Assembly: GCF_900215295.1 (NCBI RefSeq)
Contig: NZ_OCMF01000001.1
Location: 1,426,001-1,490,000 of the forward strand
Direction: 5' to 3'
From: Salinimicrobium sediminis
Lineage (GTDB): Bacteria > Bacteroidota > Bacteroidia > Flavobacteriales > Flavobacteriaceae
Length of the DNA: 64,000 nt
Shown here piece after piece: positions 25,795 through 34,948 of this stretch (positions are counted from its first letter, which is position 1; every line of letters begins with the position of its first letter). Made by a program: the position numbers and the translations under genes. Below the pieces are notes generated by a model that saw only the letters and a list, made by a program, of their open reading frames with translations, did no database searches and was not told the DNA's origin.

Positions 25795-25821
25795 TTGCAT
25801 AAAAATATCCTGCTATCTTTG
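25795..25821 (+). promoter_or_regulatory. Promoter candidate of the cyclase operon
   Basis: Exact -7 box TATCTTTG at 25814-25821 with a TTG at 25795 as a weak -33 element. It begins 3 bp after the last repeat unit and 21 bp before the GTG start at 25842. Confidence 0.5.
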
Positions 25822-25841
25822 GTTCAATTTAGAATTAAGCA

Positions 25842-26594
25842 GTGCAGGCAGTAATAAAACATCATCAGCAACAGTACTTAATCGATTTCTCCAAGCCCCT
25901 GGACATTTCCCTTAGTTTAAGAGGGGATGACAAGAATCCGGTGGCCTGGTATCTCAAGGCGCCAAAAATCACTCCGGTGCAGGATGGGACCTGGATTGGA
26001 AAGGTGAGCAAAGGCGGATCTGTGAATTTCAACAACATTTATTTTAATCCGCATGGCCATACTACGCATACTGAGTGTGTAGGGCATATTACTTCTGAAT
26101 ATCACGGCATTAATGAAAGCTTAAAAACCTTCTTCTTTGCGGCTAAATTAATTTCTGTAGAGCCTGTGAAATTTGGCGAAGATGAGGTGATCACAAAAGA
26201 TCAGATAAGAAAGCTTTTTAAAGAGGGAGAGGCCCAGGCGATTATAATCCGTACGCTCCCAAACAGCATTGCCAAGCGCAGCAAACACTATTCTCACACC
26301 AACTGGCCCTACCTAATGGAAGATGCCGCGGTCTATCTGCGGGAGTGCGGAGTCCAGCATCTGTTGATCGATCTGCCTTCTGTAGACCGGGAAGAGGATG
26401 GTGGAAAATTATTGGCTCATAAAGCCTTTTGGAACTATCCGAAGAACACGCGTCACGAAGCAACTATTACCGAACTGGTTTATGTACCGTCACGAATTGA
26501 AGACGGCTTTTATTTTTTAAATCTGCAGCCGGCCTCATTTGAAAATGACGCTGCACCATCAAAACCGGTGCTTTACAAACCTCAAAACATATGA
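25842..26594 (+). CDS. Cyclase/kynurenine-formamidase-family metal hydrolase
   Basis: 250 residues. Carries the metal-site signature NPHGHTTHTECVGHI (HxxxHTE type) and the late LLIDLPSVDREEDGGKLLAHKAFW, as in the PF04199 cyclase family that hydrolyses N-formylkynurenine or related amides; the true substrate is not evident. GTG at 25842 is the probable start (QAVIKHHQQ follows). Overlaps the DUF4260 gene by 4 bp. Confidence 0.82.
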   Translation: MQAVIKHHQQQYLIDFSKPLDISLSLRGDDKNPVAWYLKAPKITPVQDGTWIGKVSKGGSVNFNNIYFNPHGHTTHTECVGHITSEYHGINESLKTFFFAAKLISVEPVKFGEDEVITKDQIRKLFKEGEAQAIIIRTLPNSIAKRSKHYSHTNWPYLMEDAAVYLRECGVQHLLIDLPSVDREEDGGKLLAHKAFWNYPKNTRHEATITELVYVPSRIEDGFYFLNLQPASFENDAAPSKPVLYKPQNI

Positions 26595-26968
26595 AAACAA
26601 CTCTAAAACTTGAAGAGCTGGCGATGCTGCTGCTCGGTATCTACGTCTTTGGCTTTTTATATTACGAATGGTGGTGGTTCCTGGTCCTTTTTCTGGCACC
26701 CGACCTCGGAATGATAGGTTATGTTTTTAACAATAGAGCGGGCGCTTTTCTGTACAACCTCTTTCATCATAAAGGAGTCGCGATCATGATCTATCTTGCC
26801 GGATTCTTCTTTTTTGTTCCCGTGTTGCAGCTTATTGGAGTGATCATGTTCTCTCACGCCGCTTTTGACCGGCTGTTGGGCTACGGTCTCAAATATGAGA
26901 AGGGTTTCCATTACACACATCTCGGCACCATAGGAAAGGCTAAGAAAGAAGACGCTCAGCTATCCTGA
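26591..26968 (+). CDS. DUF4260 family membrane protein
   Basis: 125 residues with three to four hydrophobic segments and the family pattern YYEWWWFLVLFLAPDLGMIGYVFNNRAGAFLYNLFHHK and HAAFDRLLGYGLKY. Function unknown. ATG overlaps the cyclase stop, so the two form an operon. Confidence 0.87.
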   Translation: MKTTLKLEELAMLLLGIYVFGFLYYEWWWFLVLFLAPDLGMIGYVFNNRAGAFLYNLFHHKGVAIMIYLAGFFFFVPVLQLIGVIMFSHAAFDRLLGYGLKYEKGFHYTHLGTIGKAKKEDAQLS

Positions 26969-26985
26969 TTTCTTATCTTTGAGCT

Positions 26986-27342
26986 ATGGATATAGATAGC
27001 TTCAGGAATTATTGTCTGGCAAAGAAAGGAGTGACCGAGGAATTGCCTTTTGGCCCTGATGCTCTTGTCTTTAAAGTGATGGGTAAAATGTTTGCGCTTG
27101 CAGCTTTGGAAAGCATTCCTTTCCAGGTGAGCCTAAAGTGTGATCCCGAAAAAGCTCTTACTTTGAGAGATGAATATCCAGATCAAATTGAGGGCGCTTA
27201 TCACATGAACAAAAAGCACTGGAACAGCCTTCAGGTAGAAAGTCTTCCGCCACAGCTGGTCAGGGAGTTAACAGATCACTCTTACCTGCTGGTGGTCTCT
27301 GGTCTCACCAAGAAACTTCAGCAGGAATTACAAAACCTATAG
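26986..27342 (+). CDS. MmcQ/YjbR family protein
   Basis: 118 residues with the CyaY-like fold signature of the family: CLAKKGVTEELPFGPDALVFKVMGKMFAL, LKCDPEKALTLRDEYP, GAYHMNKKHWNSLQV. Described as a DNA-binding-like fold; role unknown. Lies 17 bp after the DUF4260 stop and 5 bp before the MutS-like gene. Confidence 0.9.
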   Translation: MDIDSFRNYCLAKKGVTEELPFGPDALVFKVMGKMFALAALESIPFQVSLKCDPEKALTLRDEYPDQIEGAYHMNKKHWNSLQVESLPPQLVRELTDHSYLLVVSGLTKKLQQELQNL

Positions 27343-27347
27343 ATTTA

Positions 27348-29123
27348 ATGACACAGGATCCCGCGACTTTTTATAATGCTCAAATAGAAAAATATCGTAC
27401 TCACCTCCATGCTGCTTCCCGAAAGCTTGGGTTTTCCAGCCTTTTGCGGGTGCTGGTTTTCCTGGCGATTGCTTTTGCAGTCTATGTTTTTTGGGGCAAT
27501 GCGACAGCTATTTTGGCTGTAGTACTGGTTGGAAGCGCAATTTTTATCTTCCTGGTTTCAAGACATTCAGATCTAAGGTACGAGCGGGATAAGTTCCGGG
27601 AATTGATCAATATCAATGAGACCGAACTTAAGGTTCTTAAGCGGAATTTCCACAACCTGCCCAACGGATCTGAATTTGCAGATCCCCTGCACCCGTATAG
27701 TCAGGATATCGATCTCTTCGGAAAAGGCTCTTTTTTTCAGTACCTCAATCGTTCTACTCTGGTAGAAGGAAAGGAGAAGCTGGCGCAGCTGCTGCTTTCC
27801 AATGATATCGAGCATATCGACCTGAAGCAGGAGGCGATTAAAGAACTTGCGGGAATGGCCGACTGGCGACAGAATTTCTCTGCTATTGCAACTCTGGTAA
27901 AAACAGAGAACCGTACCCTTACAATCACGAAATGGCTGGACCAATATAAAAATTTTGTTCCCCGTATAATGAAGTGGTTACCTGTGCTATTTTCAGTACT
28001 CTCTGCAATTATAATCACGGGTTTTATTCTGGATTATATCAGCGGCGTCTCCCTGGGGATCTGGTTTTTTATAGGGCTTCTAATTACGGGAGTTTATACG
28101 AAGCGCATCAATGTGCTTTCTGAAAGTGTGAGTAAGGTGCAGGACACTTTTCACCAGTATTATCAGCTTTTGGCAATAATCGAAAATACCTCGTTTACTT
28201 CAGAGCTGTTAAGGAAGAACAAGGAGCTAATAGTCACCGAAAAACAAAAAGCCTCTGTCATTCTTAAGAAATTTTCAAGAGCGATCGATTCCCTTGAACA
28301 GCGGAACAATATGATCTTCGGAATTTTGGGAAAGGGTTTTATGCTATGGGATCTCCGATATTCCTGGAAGCTGGAGCAGTGGATAGGCGAGCACGGGCAG
28401 GAGGTTCAAAAATGGTTTCGCGCTATAGAATACCTGGATGCCTATAACTCCCTCGGAAATTTTGCTTTCAATCATCCTTCATACATTTTCCCCGACCTGC
28501 ATCACGATTCCCATATTTCTGAAGCCACTCAGCTGGCACATCCTTTATTGGATCCCGAGAAGCGAATAGCCAATGATTTTTCCATCGAGAAAGAACAGTT
28601 CTTCATCATTACCGGTGCAAATATGGCCGGGAAAAGCACCTTTTTGCGAACTGTAAGTCTGCAGATCCTTATGGGAAATGTAGGCCTTCCGGTTTGTGCT
28701 ACCTACTGTCATTACACCCCGATCAAGCTCATCACCAGTATGCGGACCACAGATTCGCTTACAGATGATGAATCTTATTTTTTCTCAGAATTAAAACGCC
28801 TGAAGTTTGTCGTAGATGAGATCAAGACAGACCAGTATTTTATCATCCTCGACGAGATCCTAAAAGGGACGAACAGCACAGATAAAGCCATTGGCTCCCG
28901 TAAGTTCATTGAGAAGCTGGTCGGCTCGAATTCCACCGGGATCATCGCCACCCATGATCTTAGTCTATGTGAAGTAGCCGAAGAACTGCCACAGGTAAAG
29001 AACTACTATTTTGACGCTGAGATCATCAATGACGAACTCAATTTTGACTACCGTTTCAAAAAAGGCATTTGCCAGAATATGAACGCCTCATTCCTGCTGA
29101 AAAAAATGGAAATAGTCGATTGA
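27348..29123 (+). CDS. MutS-family ATPase with membrane segments
   Basis: 591 residues. The C-terminal MutS ATPase domain is complete: Walker A TGANMAGKSTFLRT (about 420), DDESYFFSEL, Walker B YFIILDEILKGTNS and ATHDLSL. The N-terminus has two pairs of hydrophobic segments (about 32-70 and 210-250) and no mismatch-recognition domain. This membrane MutS-related type is found in Bacteroidota; its role in repair is unproven. Confidence 0.88.
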   Translation: MTQDPATFYNAQIEKYRTHLHAASRKLGFSSLLRVLVFLAIAFAVYVFWGNATAILAVVLVGSAIFIFLVSRHSDLRYERDKFRELININETELKVLKRNFHNLPNGSEFADPLHPYSQDIDLFGKGSFFQYLNRSTLVEGKEKLAQLLLSNDIEHIDLKQEAIKELAGMADWRQNFSAIATLVKTENRTLTITKWLDQYKNFVPRIMKWLPVLFSVLSAIIITGFILDYISGVSLGIWFFIGLLITGVYTKRINVLSESVSKVQDTFHQYYQLLAIIENTSFTSELLRKNKELIVTEKQKASVILKKFSRAIDSLEQRNNMIFGILGKGFMLWDLRYSWKLEQWIGEHGQEVQKWFRAIEYLDAYNSLGNFAFNHPSYIFPDLHHDSHISEATQLAHPLLDPEKRIANDFSIEKEQFFIITGANMAGKSTFLRTVSLQILMGNVGLPVCATYCHYTPIKLITSMRTTDSLTDDESYFFSELKRLKFVVDEIKTDQYFIILDEILKGTNSTDKAIGSRKFIEKLVGSNSTGIIATHDLSLCEVAEELPQVKNYYFDAEIINDELNFDYRFKKGICQNMNASFLLKKMEIVD

Positions 29124-29166
29124 AGTTAGATGTTAGAAGTACAAAGTTAGAAGTGGAACTTGTTTA

Positions 29167-29239
29167 GACCTCAGAGGTTTCAAAAACCTGTGAGGTCTTA
29201 ATTGGAACAACATGATGGCGCGGATTTGTAATTCGGGCC
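29167..29239. repeat. Intergenic palindromes (ACCTCA/AGGT hairpin and GCGCGGATTTG element)
   Basis: Hairpin GACCTCAGAGGTTT / AAACCTGTGAGGTC at 29167-29197, then an element starting GATGGCGCGGATTTGTAAT (29214-29239). Relatives of both recur at 32.1, 32.9 and 34.9-35.06 kb. Further right (29285-29318) is a short direct repeat of CCTTGAA text. Confidence 0.75.
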
Positions 29240-29320
29240 TACTGATTTAGTCTGGTCGAGCGGAGTCGTGATCTTTAAAAAAGAACCTTGAACCTTGAAT
29301 TTTGAACCTTGAATTTTTAA

Positions 29321-30322
29321 ATGGATAGTTTAACCCAAATAGTCTTTGGCGCCGCGGTAGGCGAAGCAGTTCTTGGCAGGAAAGTGGGGAACAAAGCGAT
29401 GCTGTACGGTGCTATTGCCGGTACTATTCCCGATCTGGATGCCCTTGCCGGAAATTTTACCGACACTATTACTGCGATCGAGGTCCATAGAGGATTTTCT
29501 CATTCCATAGTCTTTGCAGTACTGGCAGCCCCTGTATTTGGCTGGCTTATTTCAAAAATTGAACGAAAAAGCGGCGTAGGCTGGAAAGGTTGGACCTGGC
29601 TTATGTTTTGGGGTTTATTTACGCATCCTATTCTTGATTCTTTTACAACCTGGGGTACTCAGCTGTTCTGGCCACTGGACATAAGGCTGGCATTTAAAAA
29701 CATCTTTGTAATTGACCCTTTATACACCCTTCCTTTCCTCACTTTTATCATTTTGGCCATGCGCCGGAAAAAAGAGGATCCAAAAAGGACAAAATTTAAT
29801 CGCCTTGGTTTGATTGTTAGTTCAAGCTACCTGATGCTCACTTTACTCCTGAAGTTTATTGCGCACCAGCAGTTCGTCGAAGACCTGGAGCAGCAGGGAA
29901 TTTTTTACTCCCGAATTGACACGCGTCCCACGCCGCTCAACACCATTCTTTGGTCAGCTAATGTTGAAGCGGAAAAAGATTTTCTCATCGGGTATTATTC
30001 CTTTTTTGATGAGGAGATGATAAGGTTTGAACCGGTGCCCAAGAACCATCATTACCTCGGGGGTCTCAAAAATGATAAAAATGTGCAGCGTTTAATTAAG
30101 ATTACAAAGGGTTGGTATGCAGTTACCGAAAAAGATGGCTTCCTCTATTTTAATGACCTGCGCTTCGGAAAGCTGAATCCTTCAGATGAAGATTCTAACT
30201 TCGCATTCAGCTATAAACTCATCCCTGAGGATGGCACAGTGAGAGCTGAAGAAGAACCCAAACGGCCAGAAGATGGAAAGCAGATCCTCGCCGATCTTTG
30301 GGAGCGGATCAAAGGGAATTAA
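29321..30322 (+). CDS. YdjM-like membrane-bound metal-dependent hydrolase
   Basis: 333 residues. Family signatures: MDSLTQIVFGAAVGEAVLGRKVGNKA, IPDLDAL, HRGFSHSI and HPILDSFTTWGTQLF (His and Asp metal ligands), with four membrane segments in the first 180 residues and a soluble C-terminus. Substrate unknown. Confidence 0.88.
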   Translation: MDSLTQIVFGAAVGEAVLGRKVGNKAMLYGAIAGTIPDLDALAGNFTDTITAIEVHRGFSHSIVFAVLAAPVFGWLISKIERKSGVGWKGWTWLMFWGLFTHPILDSFTTWGTQLFWPLDIRLAFKNIFVIDPLYTLPFLTFIILAMRRKKEDPKRTKFNRLGLIVSSSYLMLTLLLKFIAHQQFVEDLEQQGIFYSRIDTRPTPLNTILWSANVEAEKDFLIGYYSFFDEEMIRFEPVPKNHHYLGGLKNDKNVQRLIKITKGWYAVTEKDGFLYFNDLRFGKLNPSDEDSNFAFSYKLIPEDGTVRAEEEPKRPEDGKQILADLWERIKGN

Positions 30323-30380
30323 TTTGAATAAAAAATTATCGCGGGAAATTCTATATTAACATCATTCAAAAAATCTTATC

Positions 30381-32096
30381 ATGAAATACCCTTTTTGGAT
30401 CCTGTCATTTCTGCTTTTTTTTAACCTTCAAGTACAGAGTCAGAATCCTTCCGAAGCATTAGAGGAGGTAATAGGCGCAGTGGATGAGCACAAGGGATAT
30501 GATCGCACGGCCAATCCTCTGGGCTTGTATACCGAAGAACTGTACAAAAAAGAAGCAAAATTTGCACGGGAGGCCTTAAAGGAGCTGAAAAAGATCAATA
30601 AAGAAAGACTTTCTGAAACCGAAAAGATCTCTTCGGAATTGCTGCGATATGATCTGCAGGAAACAGTCGATTTTTATGAGTATGAAGCCTATTTGAATCC
30701 GTTGCTTTCTGATGCCGGTTTTCACGTAAGTCTGCCTTACCACGTGCGGGATTTCAGTAATTATAAGCAGGTAAAGGAGTACCTGAACAAGCTCAATGCG
30801 ATTCCGGCTTATGTAGACCAACACCTGGTGCTGCTGCGGAAAGGGATCCAAAAAGGCATTTTACAGCCTGCGGTTATTTTTGAAGGATATGAGGCCACTT
30901 ACAACGACCAGATCGTAGATGATCCAAAAAAGAGTTACTATTATTCACCTTTTTTGAAGCTTCCGCCGGTAATGAATCAGCAGCAGAAGGATTCGGTTCT
31001 GGCAGCGGCTGAAAAAGCTGTGGCAACGAATGTGATTCCGCAATTCAGGCGTGTAAAAGACTTTTTTGAGACCGAATATCTTCCGGCAGCGAGGAAGAGC
31101 ATCGGAGTTTCAGAAATTCCGGGGGGCAGGAAATACTACCAAAACCGGTTGAACTATTATACTACGCTGGATCTTTCCGCAGAAGAGATCCACCAGAAAG
31201 GATTGGAAGAAGTTGCAAGAATAAATTCTGAAATGAAAAAGATCATTGCAGAAGTTGGGTTTGAAGGCAGTTTTGAAGACTTTATCCATTTCCTGCGGAC
31301 AGATGAGCAATTCTATGCTGAAACAGGTGAGGAGCTGCTTAAGGAGGCGAGGGATATCTCAAAGCGAATCGATGCCCAACTCCCGAAATATTTCAAGACC
31401 CTTCCGCGAAAACCCTATGGTGTGGCACCTGTGCCCGATGCTATTGCGCCAAAATATACTACAGGACGCTACGTTGGTGCCAACGATGATACTCAACCGG
31501 GTTATTACTGGGTGAATACTTATAACCTTTCTAACCGCCCGCTGTACGTGCTTCCGGCATTGACCGCCCATGAAGCAGTTCCGGGACATCACCTGCAAAT
31601 CTCCCTGAATGGGGAGCTCGGGGACAGCATTCCGAAATTCAGAAGGAATTTCTATTTGTCGGCTTTTGGAGAAGGCTGGGGCTTGTATTCTGAAACCTTA
31701 GCCGAAGAAATGGGTATCTACCGTACTCCCTATGAGCGTTTCGGGAAACTGACCTATGAACAATGGCGCGCCGGCCGACTCGTCGTCGATACCGGAATAC
31801 ATGCCATGGGCTGGACCAGAGAACAGGCAGTAGAATTTTTGCGCTCCAATACAGCGCTTTCCATGCATAACATCAACACTGAAGTTGATCGCTATATCTC
31901 CTGGCCGGGTCAGGCGGTGTCGTATAAAATAGGAGAAGTGAAGATCCGCGAACTCCGCAAAAAAGCCGAAGCAGCTTTAGGAACAGATTTCGATATTCGA
32001 AGGTTTCATGAGGTGATCCTCGAGCAGGGAACGGTTACGCTGCCGATACTAGAGGGGAGGGTTGAGGCTTATATTAAGAGGAGCATGAAAAAGTAA
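30381..32096 (+). CDS. DUF885 family exported metallopeptidase-like protein
   Basis: 571 residues: signal peptide (MKYPFWILSFLLFFNLQVQSQ), then the DUF885 domain with zinc-type motif HEAVPGHHLQ (near residue 400) and GEGWGLYSETLAEEMG. By family likely a periplasmic or surface carboxypeptidase. Stand-alone gene; palindromic repeats follow its stop. Confidence 0.88.
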   Translation: MKYPFWILSFLLFFNLQVQSQNPSEALEEVIGAVDEHKGYDRTANPLGLYTEELYKKEAKFAREALKELKKINKERLSETEKISSELLRYDLQETVDFYEYEAYLNPLLSDAGFHVSLPYHVRDFSNYKQVKEYLNKLNAIPAYVDQHLVLLRKGIQKGILQPAVIFEGYEATYNDQIVDDPKKSYYYSPFLKLPPVMNQQQKDSVLAAAEKAVATNVIPQFRRVKDFFETEYLPAARKSIGVSEIPGGRKYYQNRLNYYTTLDLSAEEIHQKGLEEVARINSEMKKIIAEVGFEGSFEDFIHFLRTDEQFYAETGEELLKEARDISKRIDAQLPKYFKTLPRKPYGVAPVPDAIAPKYTTGRYVGANDDTQPGYYWVNTYNLSNRPLYVLPALTAHEAVPGHHLQISLNGELGDSIPKFRRNFYLSAFGEGWGLYSETLAEEMGIYRTPYERFGKLTYEQWRAGRLVVDTGIHAMGWTREQAVEFLRSNTALSMHNINTEVDRYISWPGQAVSYKIGEVKIRELRKKAEAALGTDFDIRRFHEVILEQGTVTLPILEGRVEAYIKRSMKK

Positions 32097-32109
32097 TATA
32101 AACCTGACC

Positions 32110-32191
32110 GACCTGCAAGGTTTCCAAAACCTTGTAGGTCTTCAATACAAATAATAAACCTACAAGGTCAAAAAAAAAGCCTTGCAGGTTT
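32110..32191. repeat. Pair of palindromic repeats after the DUF885 gene
   Basis: GACCTGCAAGGTTT / AAAACCTTGTAGGTC (32110-32140) and AACCTACAAGGTC / GCCTTGCAGGTTT (32157-32191). Same family as the hairpins at 29.2, 32.9 and 34.95 kb. Confidence 0.8.
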
Positions 32192-32259
32192 GTAAGTGGT
32201 TCAGGTCTGCGGATAAATACGATTTTAAAGATTAAATTCGCCCCAAACAAAACCTCCCC

Positions 32260-32835
32260 ATGAGCCTGGAACAAGAGTTATTTCAAAGAAGTGGATCCCA
32301 ATGTGAATTGTGCGGTTCCAAAGATGATCTGCAGGTATTTGCTGTACCCGATTCCCCTGCAGGTGTAGAAAACCATATCCTCATTTGCGGCACCTGTAAG
32401 GAGCAGATCGAGGATTCCGAAAAAACAGATCCCAATCACTGGAGATGTCTTAATGATAGCATGTGGAGCCCGGTGCCGGCAGTACAGGTGATGGCGTGGC
32501 GAATTTTGAACAGGCTGCGCGGAGAAGGCTGGCCACAGGACCTGCTGGATATGATGTATATGGAGGAGGAGCAGCTGGAATGGGCTAAAGCCGGACAAGC
32601 TACAGGTGAAAGTAGCGGCGGAGTAGTACATAAAGACAGCAACGGAGTAACTATTGAGGCGGGAGACACCGTTGTTTTGATCAAAGATCTCCCGGTACGT
32701 GGATCCAGTCTGGTGGCAAAAAGAGGAACTGCAGTAAGGAGAGTGTCTTTAGTTCACGATAATCCGGAGCAGATCGAAGGAAAGGTGGAAGGTCAACAGA
32801 TCGTGATCCTTACGAAATTTGTAAAAAAGGTATAA
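32260..32835 (+). CDS. PhnA-domain protein with N-terminal zinc ribbon
   Basis: 191 residues. Zinc-ribbon cysteines CELC and CGTC in the first 50 residues, and a C-terminal PhnA (YjdM-like) SH3 fold: GDTVVLIKDLPVRGSSLVAKRGTAVRRV and KVEGQQIVILTKFVKK. The old phosphonate label is not supported by function studies; role uncertain. Confidence 0.9.
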   Translation: MSLEQELFQRSGSQCELCGSKDDLQVFAVPDSPAGVENHILICGTCKEQIEDSEKTDPNHWRCLNDSMWSPVPAVQVMAWRILNRLRGEGWPQDLLDMMYMEEEQLEWAKAGQATGESSGGVVHKDSNGVTIEAGDTVVLIKDLPVRGSSLVAKRGTAVRRVSLVHDNPEQIEGKVEGQQIVILTKFVKKV

Positions 32836-32879
32836 AGATAAAGGCACATAAATTTTGCGCCTTTGTTAATATCGGATTA

Positions 32880-32910
32880 GCCCTCACAGGTTTTCAAAAC
32901 CTGTGAGGGC
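32880..32910. repeat. Palindromic repeat, possible bidirectional terminator
   Basis: GCCCTCACAGG / CCTGTGAGGGC stem around TTTTCAAAA, between two convergent genes. Same repeat family as at 32.1 kb. Confidence 0.75.
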
Positions 32911-32917
32911 TGTTATA

Positions 32918-34456
32918 TTATCTTTTGTTATCAGATATTCTTACCGTTTTTCCGGAACCTTCATCTCTTACCTGTACACTCAGGTTTTTTCCGTTGTTTT
33001 CCCGGACTGCCTTAAGTGCTTCCTGGCCGGTGACCTTTTTTCCATTATAGAAGAATTCTGCGCCTTCTTCAATCCAGCCTTTAATAGCTTCTTCGGGCGA
33101 TGGTGGGGGTGGAGGTGGGGTTGGCACTCCGTTAATCTGCGGAACAGGGGGAGGGGAAGGAACATTTGCATGTTCCGGGGCTGGTGGCGTTGGTGGTGGT
33201 GGAGGCGGTGCTGGAATTTGTCCTCTTCTTTCCGCTGCCCGGGCATGTTCTTTAGATATGATTATTTCCCTTTCTTCCCTAACAGCTCTGCGCTCTTCTC
33301 TTAGAGCCTGTCTTTCCTGCCTAATAGCTTCGGGTTCTTCCTGTCTTTCGCGGACAGCGGCTGCATTTCGTCTTTCCCGGTCCTGACGGACCACTACAAT
33401 ATCGCCAAGGTCCGGAAAGGCTTCAGAAGATTTCTTCTGTTCAGGCGTCATTAAGCTGAAGATGTGCCGCATTCTATCCAGCGTAGTCCTTGTGATTGCC
33501 TTTTCTCCTGTTTCAGCTTTCATTGCCTTAGCCCAGGCGTTGTATTCCGCAACCATTTCAGGAGTGGCTTTTTCCTGAATCATATCATTGGCTTCAGTTG
33601 GAATTGGATCTGCCGAAACGGTCTCCCGCGCGCTAAAGCTGTAGAGCAGGATGGCCAGGAGCGGAAGGAAAATAAATGTCCTTACCAAAACGGCTTTTTG
33701 AGAGGGTTGTTTTTTCATAACTGTAAATCGTTTTTTGATTGATTGATAATTGATTGAATTGACCAGGTCGGGCTGCTCTTCCGATGAAAAAGAGAGGAGG
33801 ATTTGTTGATACAGACCTATATTACCTGCTTTTTGTAATGCTGCACTGTCGGCCAGGAATTCATGATTAAGTTTAACTGCCTTTTTTAGGAGGTATATAA
33901 GAGGAAGAAACCATAAGAAAACCTGCAGTATTTCCATAAAAAGAATGTCGGCGGTGTGTTTTTGCCTTACATGGGCCATTTCATGATCCATTACTTCCTG
34001 CGGAATTTCTTTTCGCACAAATTTTTCCCTGTTTAGGTAGATGTAGCTCCAAAAGGTGTGAGGAATGATCTGTTCCCTAAGAAGTACCTGGGTCGCCCCT
34101 GTGGTTTCTACTTTGGGATTATTCTTGGCTCTTTTTAAAAGAGTCCTTAAATTGATGACAAACCTGCTTCCGAAGAAAATTATTCCTAGAATGTAGGCGC
34201 TTATTAATACCACTTCAAAAAGGGGAAATTCAGCTGCTGTTTCAGAAATCGAAATTGTACTGAAGGAGGTTGAGCCTTCAGAAGAGATAGTGGTATACTC
34301 AGGAAAGGTGATGAGTGGAATTCCAAAAGAAATGATAGGCGCGACAAGTAGAAAAATCCTTTTAAACACATGCATGTGCTCCTTCTCCAGCAATATTTTG
34401 TAAAAAAGCATGAGGATGGCAAGGCAGGCAGCAGATTTGATAAAGTACATTTCCAT
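32918..34456 (-). CDS. M56 (BlaR1-type) metallopeptidase, second module
   Basis: 512 residues: membrane segments in the first 120 residues, zinc motif HEMAH in MDHEMAHVRQKHT (about 183-187), a membrane segment (FIFLPLLAILLYSFSA, about 275-290), then an exported region with an Arg/Glu-rich helix (RQERQALREERRAVREERE) and a proline-rich stretch (APPPPPPTPPAPEH) before a short C-terminal domain. Differs from the 16.4-kb paralogue in its proline-rich tail. Starts 2 bp after its BlaI-like partner. Confidence 0.88.
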   Translation of the reverse strand: MEMYFIKSAACLAILMLFYKILLEKEHMHVFKRIFLLVAPIISFGIPLITFPEYTTISSEGSTSFSTISISETAAEFPLFEVVLISAYILGIIFFGSRFVINLRTLLKRAKNNPKVETTGATQVLLREQIIPHTFWSYIYLNREKFVRKEIPQEVMDHEMAHVRQKHTADILFMEILQVFLWFLPLIYLLKKAVKLNHEFLADSAALQKAGNIGLYQQILLSFSSEEQPDLVNSINYQSIKKRFTVMKKQPSQKAVLVRTFIFLPLLAILLYSFSARETVSADPIPTEANDMIQEKATPEMVAEYNAWAKAMKAETGEKAITRTTLDRMRHIFSLMTPEQKKSSEAFPDLGDIVVVRQDRERRNAAAVRERQEEPEAIRQERQALREERRAVREEREIIISKEHARAAERRGQIPAPPPPPPTPPAPEHANVPSPPPVPQINGVPTPPPPPPSPEEAIKGWIEEGAEFFYNGKKVTGQEALKAVRENNGKNLSVQVRDEGSGKTVRISDNKR

Positions 34457-34458
34457 AA

Positions 34459-34824
34459 CTACTTATTTTTAATTTCCCTGTCTATAAGGCTTCGTAATTC
34501 TTCGAGTTCTTTTTTGCTCAGGTTGGTTTCCCTTGTAAAGAAAGAGGCGAATTGTGAGGCAGAATCGTTGAAGAAATTTTTGATCATGCCATTCACCTGC
34601 TTTGAGAAGTAATCTTTCTTTTTTACAAGAGGAAAGTATTCCCTGGACCTGCCGTATTGTTTATAATCGACAAAGTTTTTATCCTGCATCCGCTTCAGCA
34701 GAGTTGCAATCGTGGTTTGGGCAGGCTTTGGATCGGGATAGGCATCGATAAGGTCTTTCATAAAAGCTTTATCCTTTTTCCAGAGGATCTGCATGAGTTG
34801 TTCTTCGGCTTTGGATAACTGCAT
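34459..34824 (-). CDS. BlaI/MecI/CopY-family repressor, second module
   Basis: 121 residues: LSKAEEQLMQILWKKDKAFMKDL, PKPAQTTIATLLKRMQDKNFVDYKQYGRSREYFPL. A paralogue of the 16.0-kb repressor, but with different upstream palindromes (TCTACA-type rather than ACTAAAT-type), so the two modules are probably not cross-regulated. The operator overlaps its own promoter. Confidence 0.92.
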   Translation of the reverse strand: MQLSKAEEQLMQILWKKDKAFMKDLIDAYPDPKPAQTTIATLLKRMQDKNFVDYKQYGRSREYFPLVKKKDYFSKQVNGMIKNFFNDSASQFASFFTRETNLSKKELEELRSLIDREIKNK

Positions 34825-34829
34825 TTTGT

Positions 34830-34891
34830 TCTACAAGATTAGATGTATATCTACAAATGTAGAATAAATATTTAATTCTACAAACATAGAA
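34830..34891 (-). promoter_or_regulatory. Promoter and three operator sites of the second BlaI module
   Basis: On the minus strand: TTTG (34881-34884), a 19-bp spacer and TACATTTG (34854-34861), a full Bacteroidota promoter. The perfect palindrome TCTACA-AA-TGTAGA (34850-34863) covers the -7 box; TTCTA-N6-TAGAA (34876-34891) covers -33; TCTA-N6-TAGA (34830-34843) lies just downstream. This layout fits BlaI autorepression. Confidence 0.8.
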
Positions 34892-34948
34892 GAAGAAAAT
34901 TTCGAATGACCTGAGGTTTTAAATACCTGGAGGGGATAACAAAAACAT

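Noticed and set aside
25556-25915. Plus-strand ORF of 119 codons with repeated RHPEFISGS and MLKRVQH text
   Set aside because: It is the translation of the palindromic repeat units; open reading frames of this type are a by-product of the array.
32903-33304. Plus-strand Trp/Gly-rich ORF of 133 codons
   Set aside because: Antisense of the proline-rich tail of the M56 gene.
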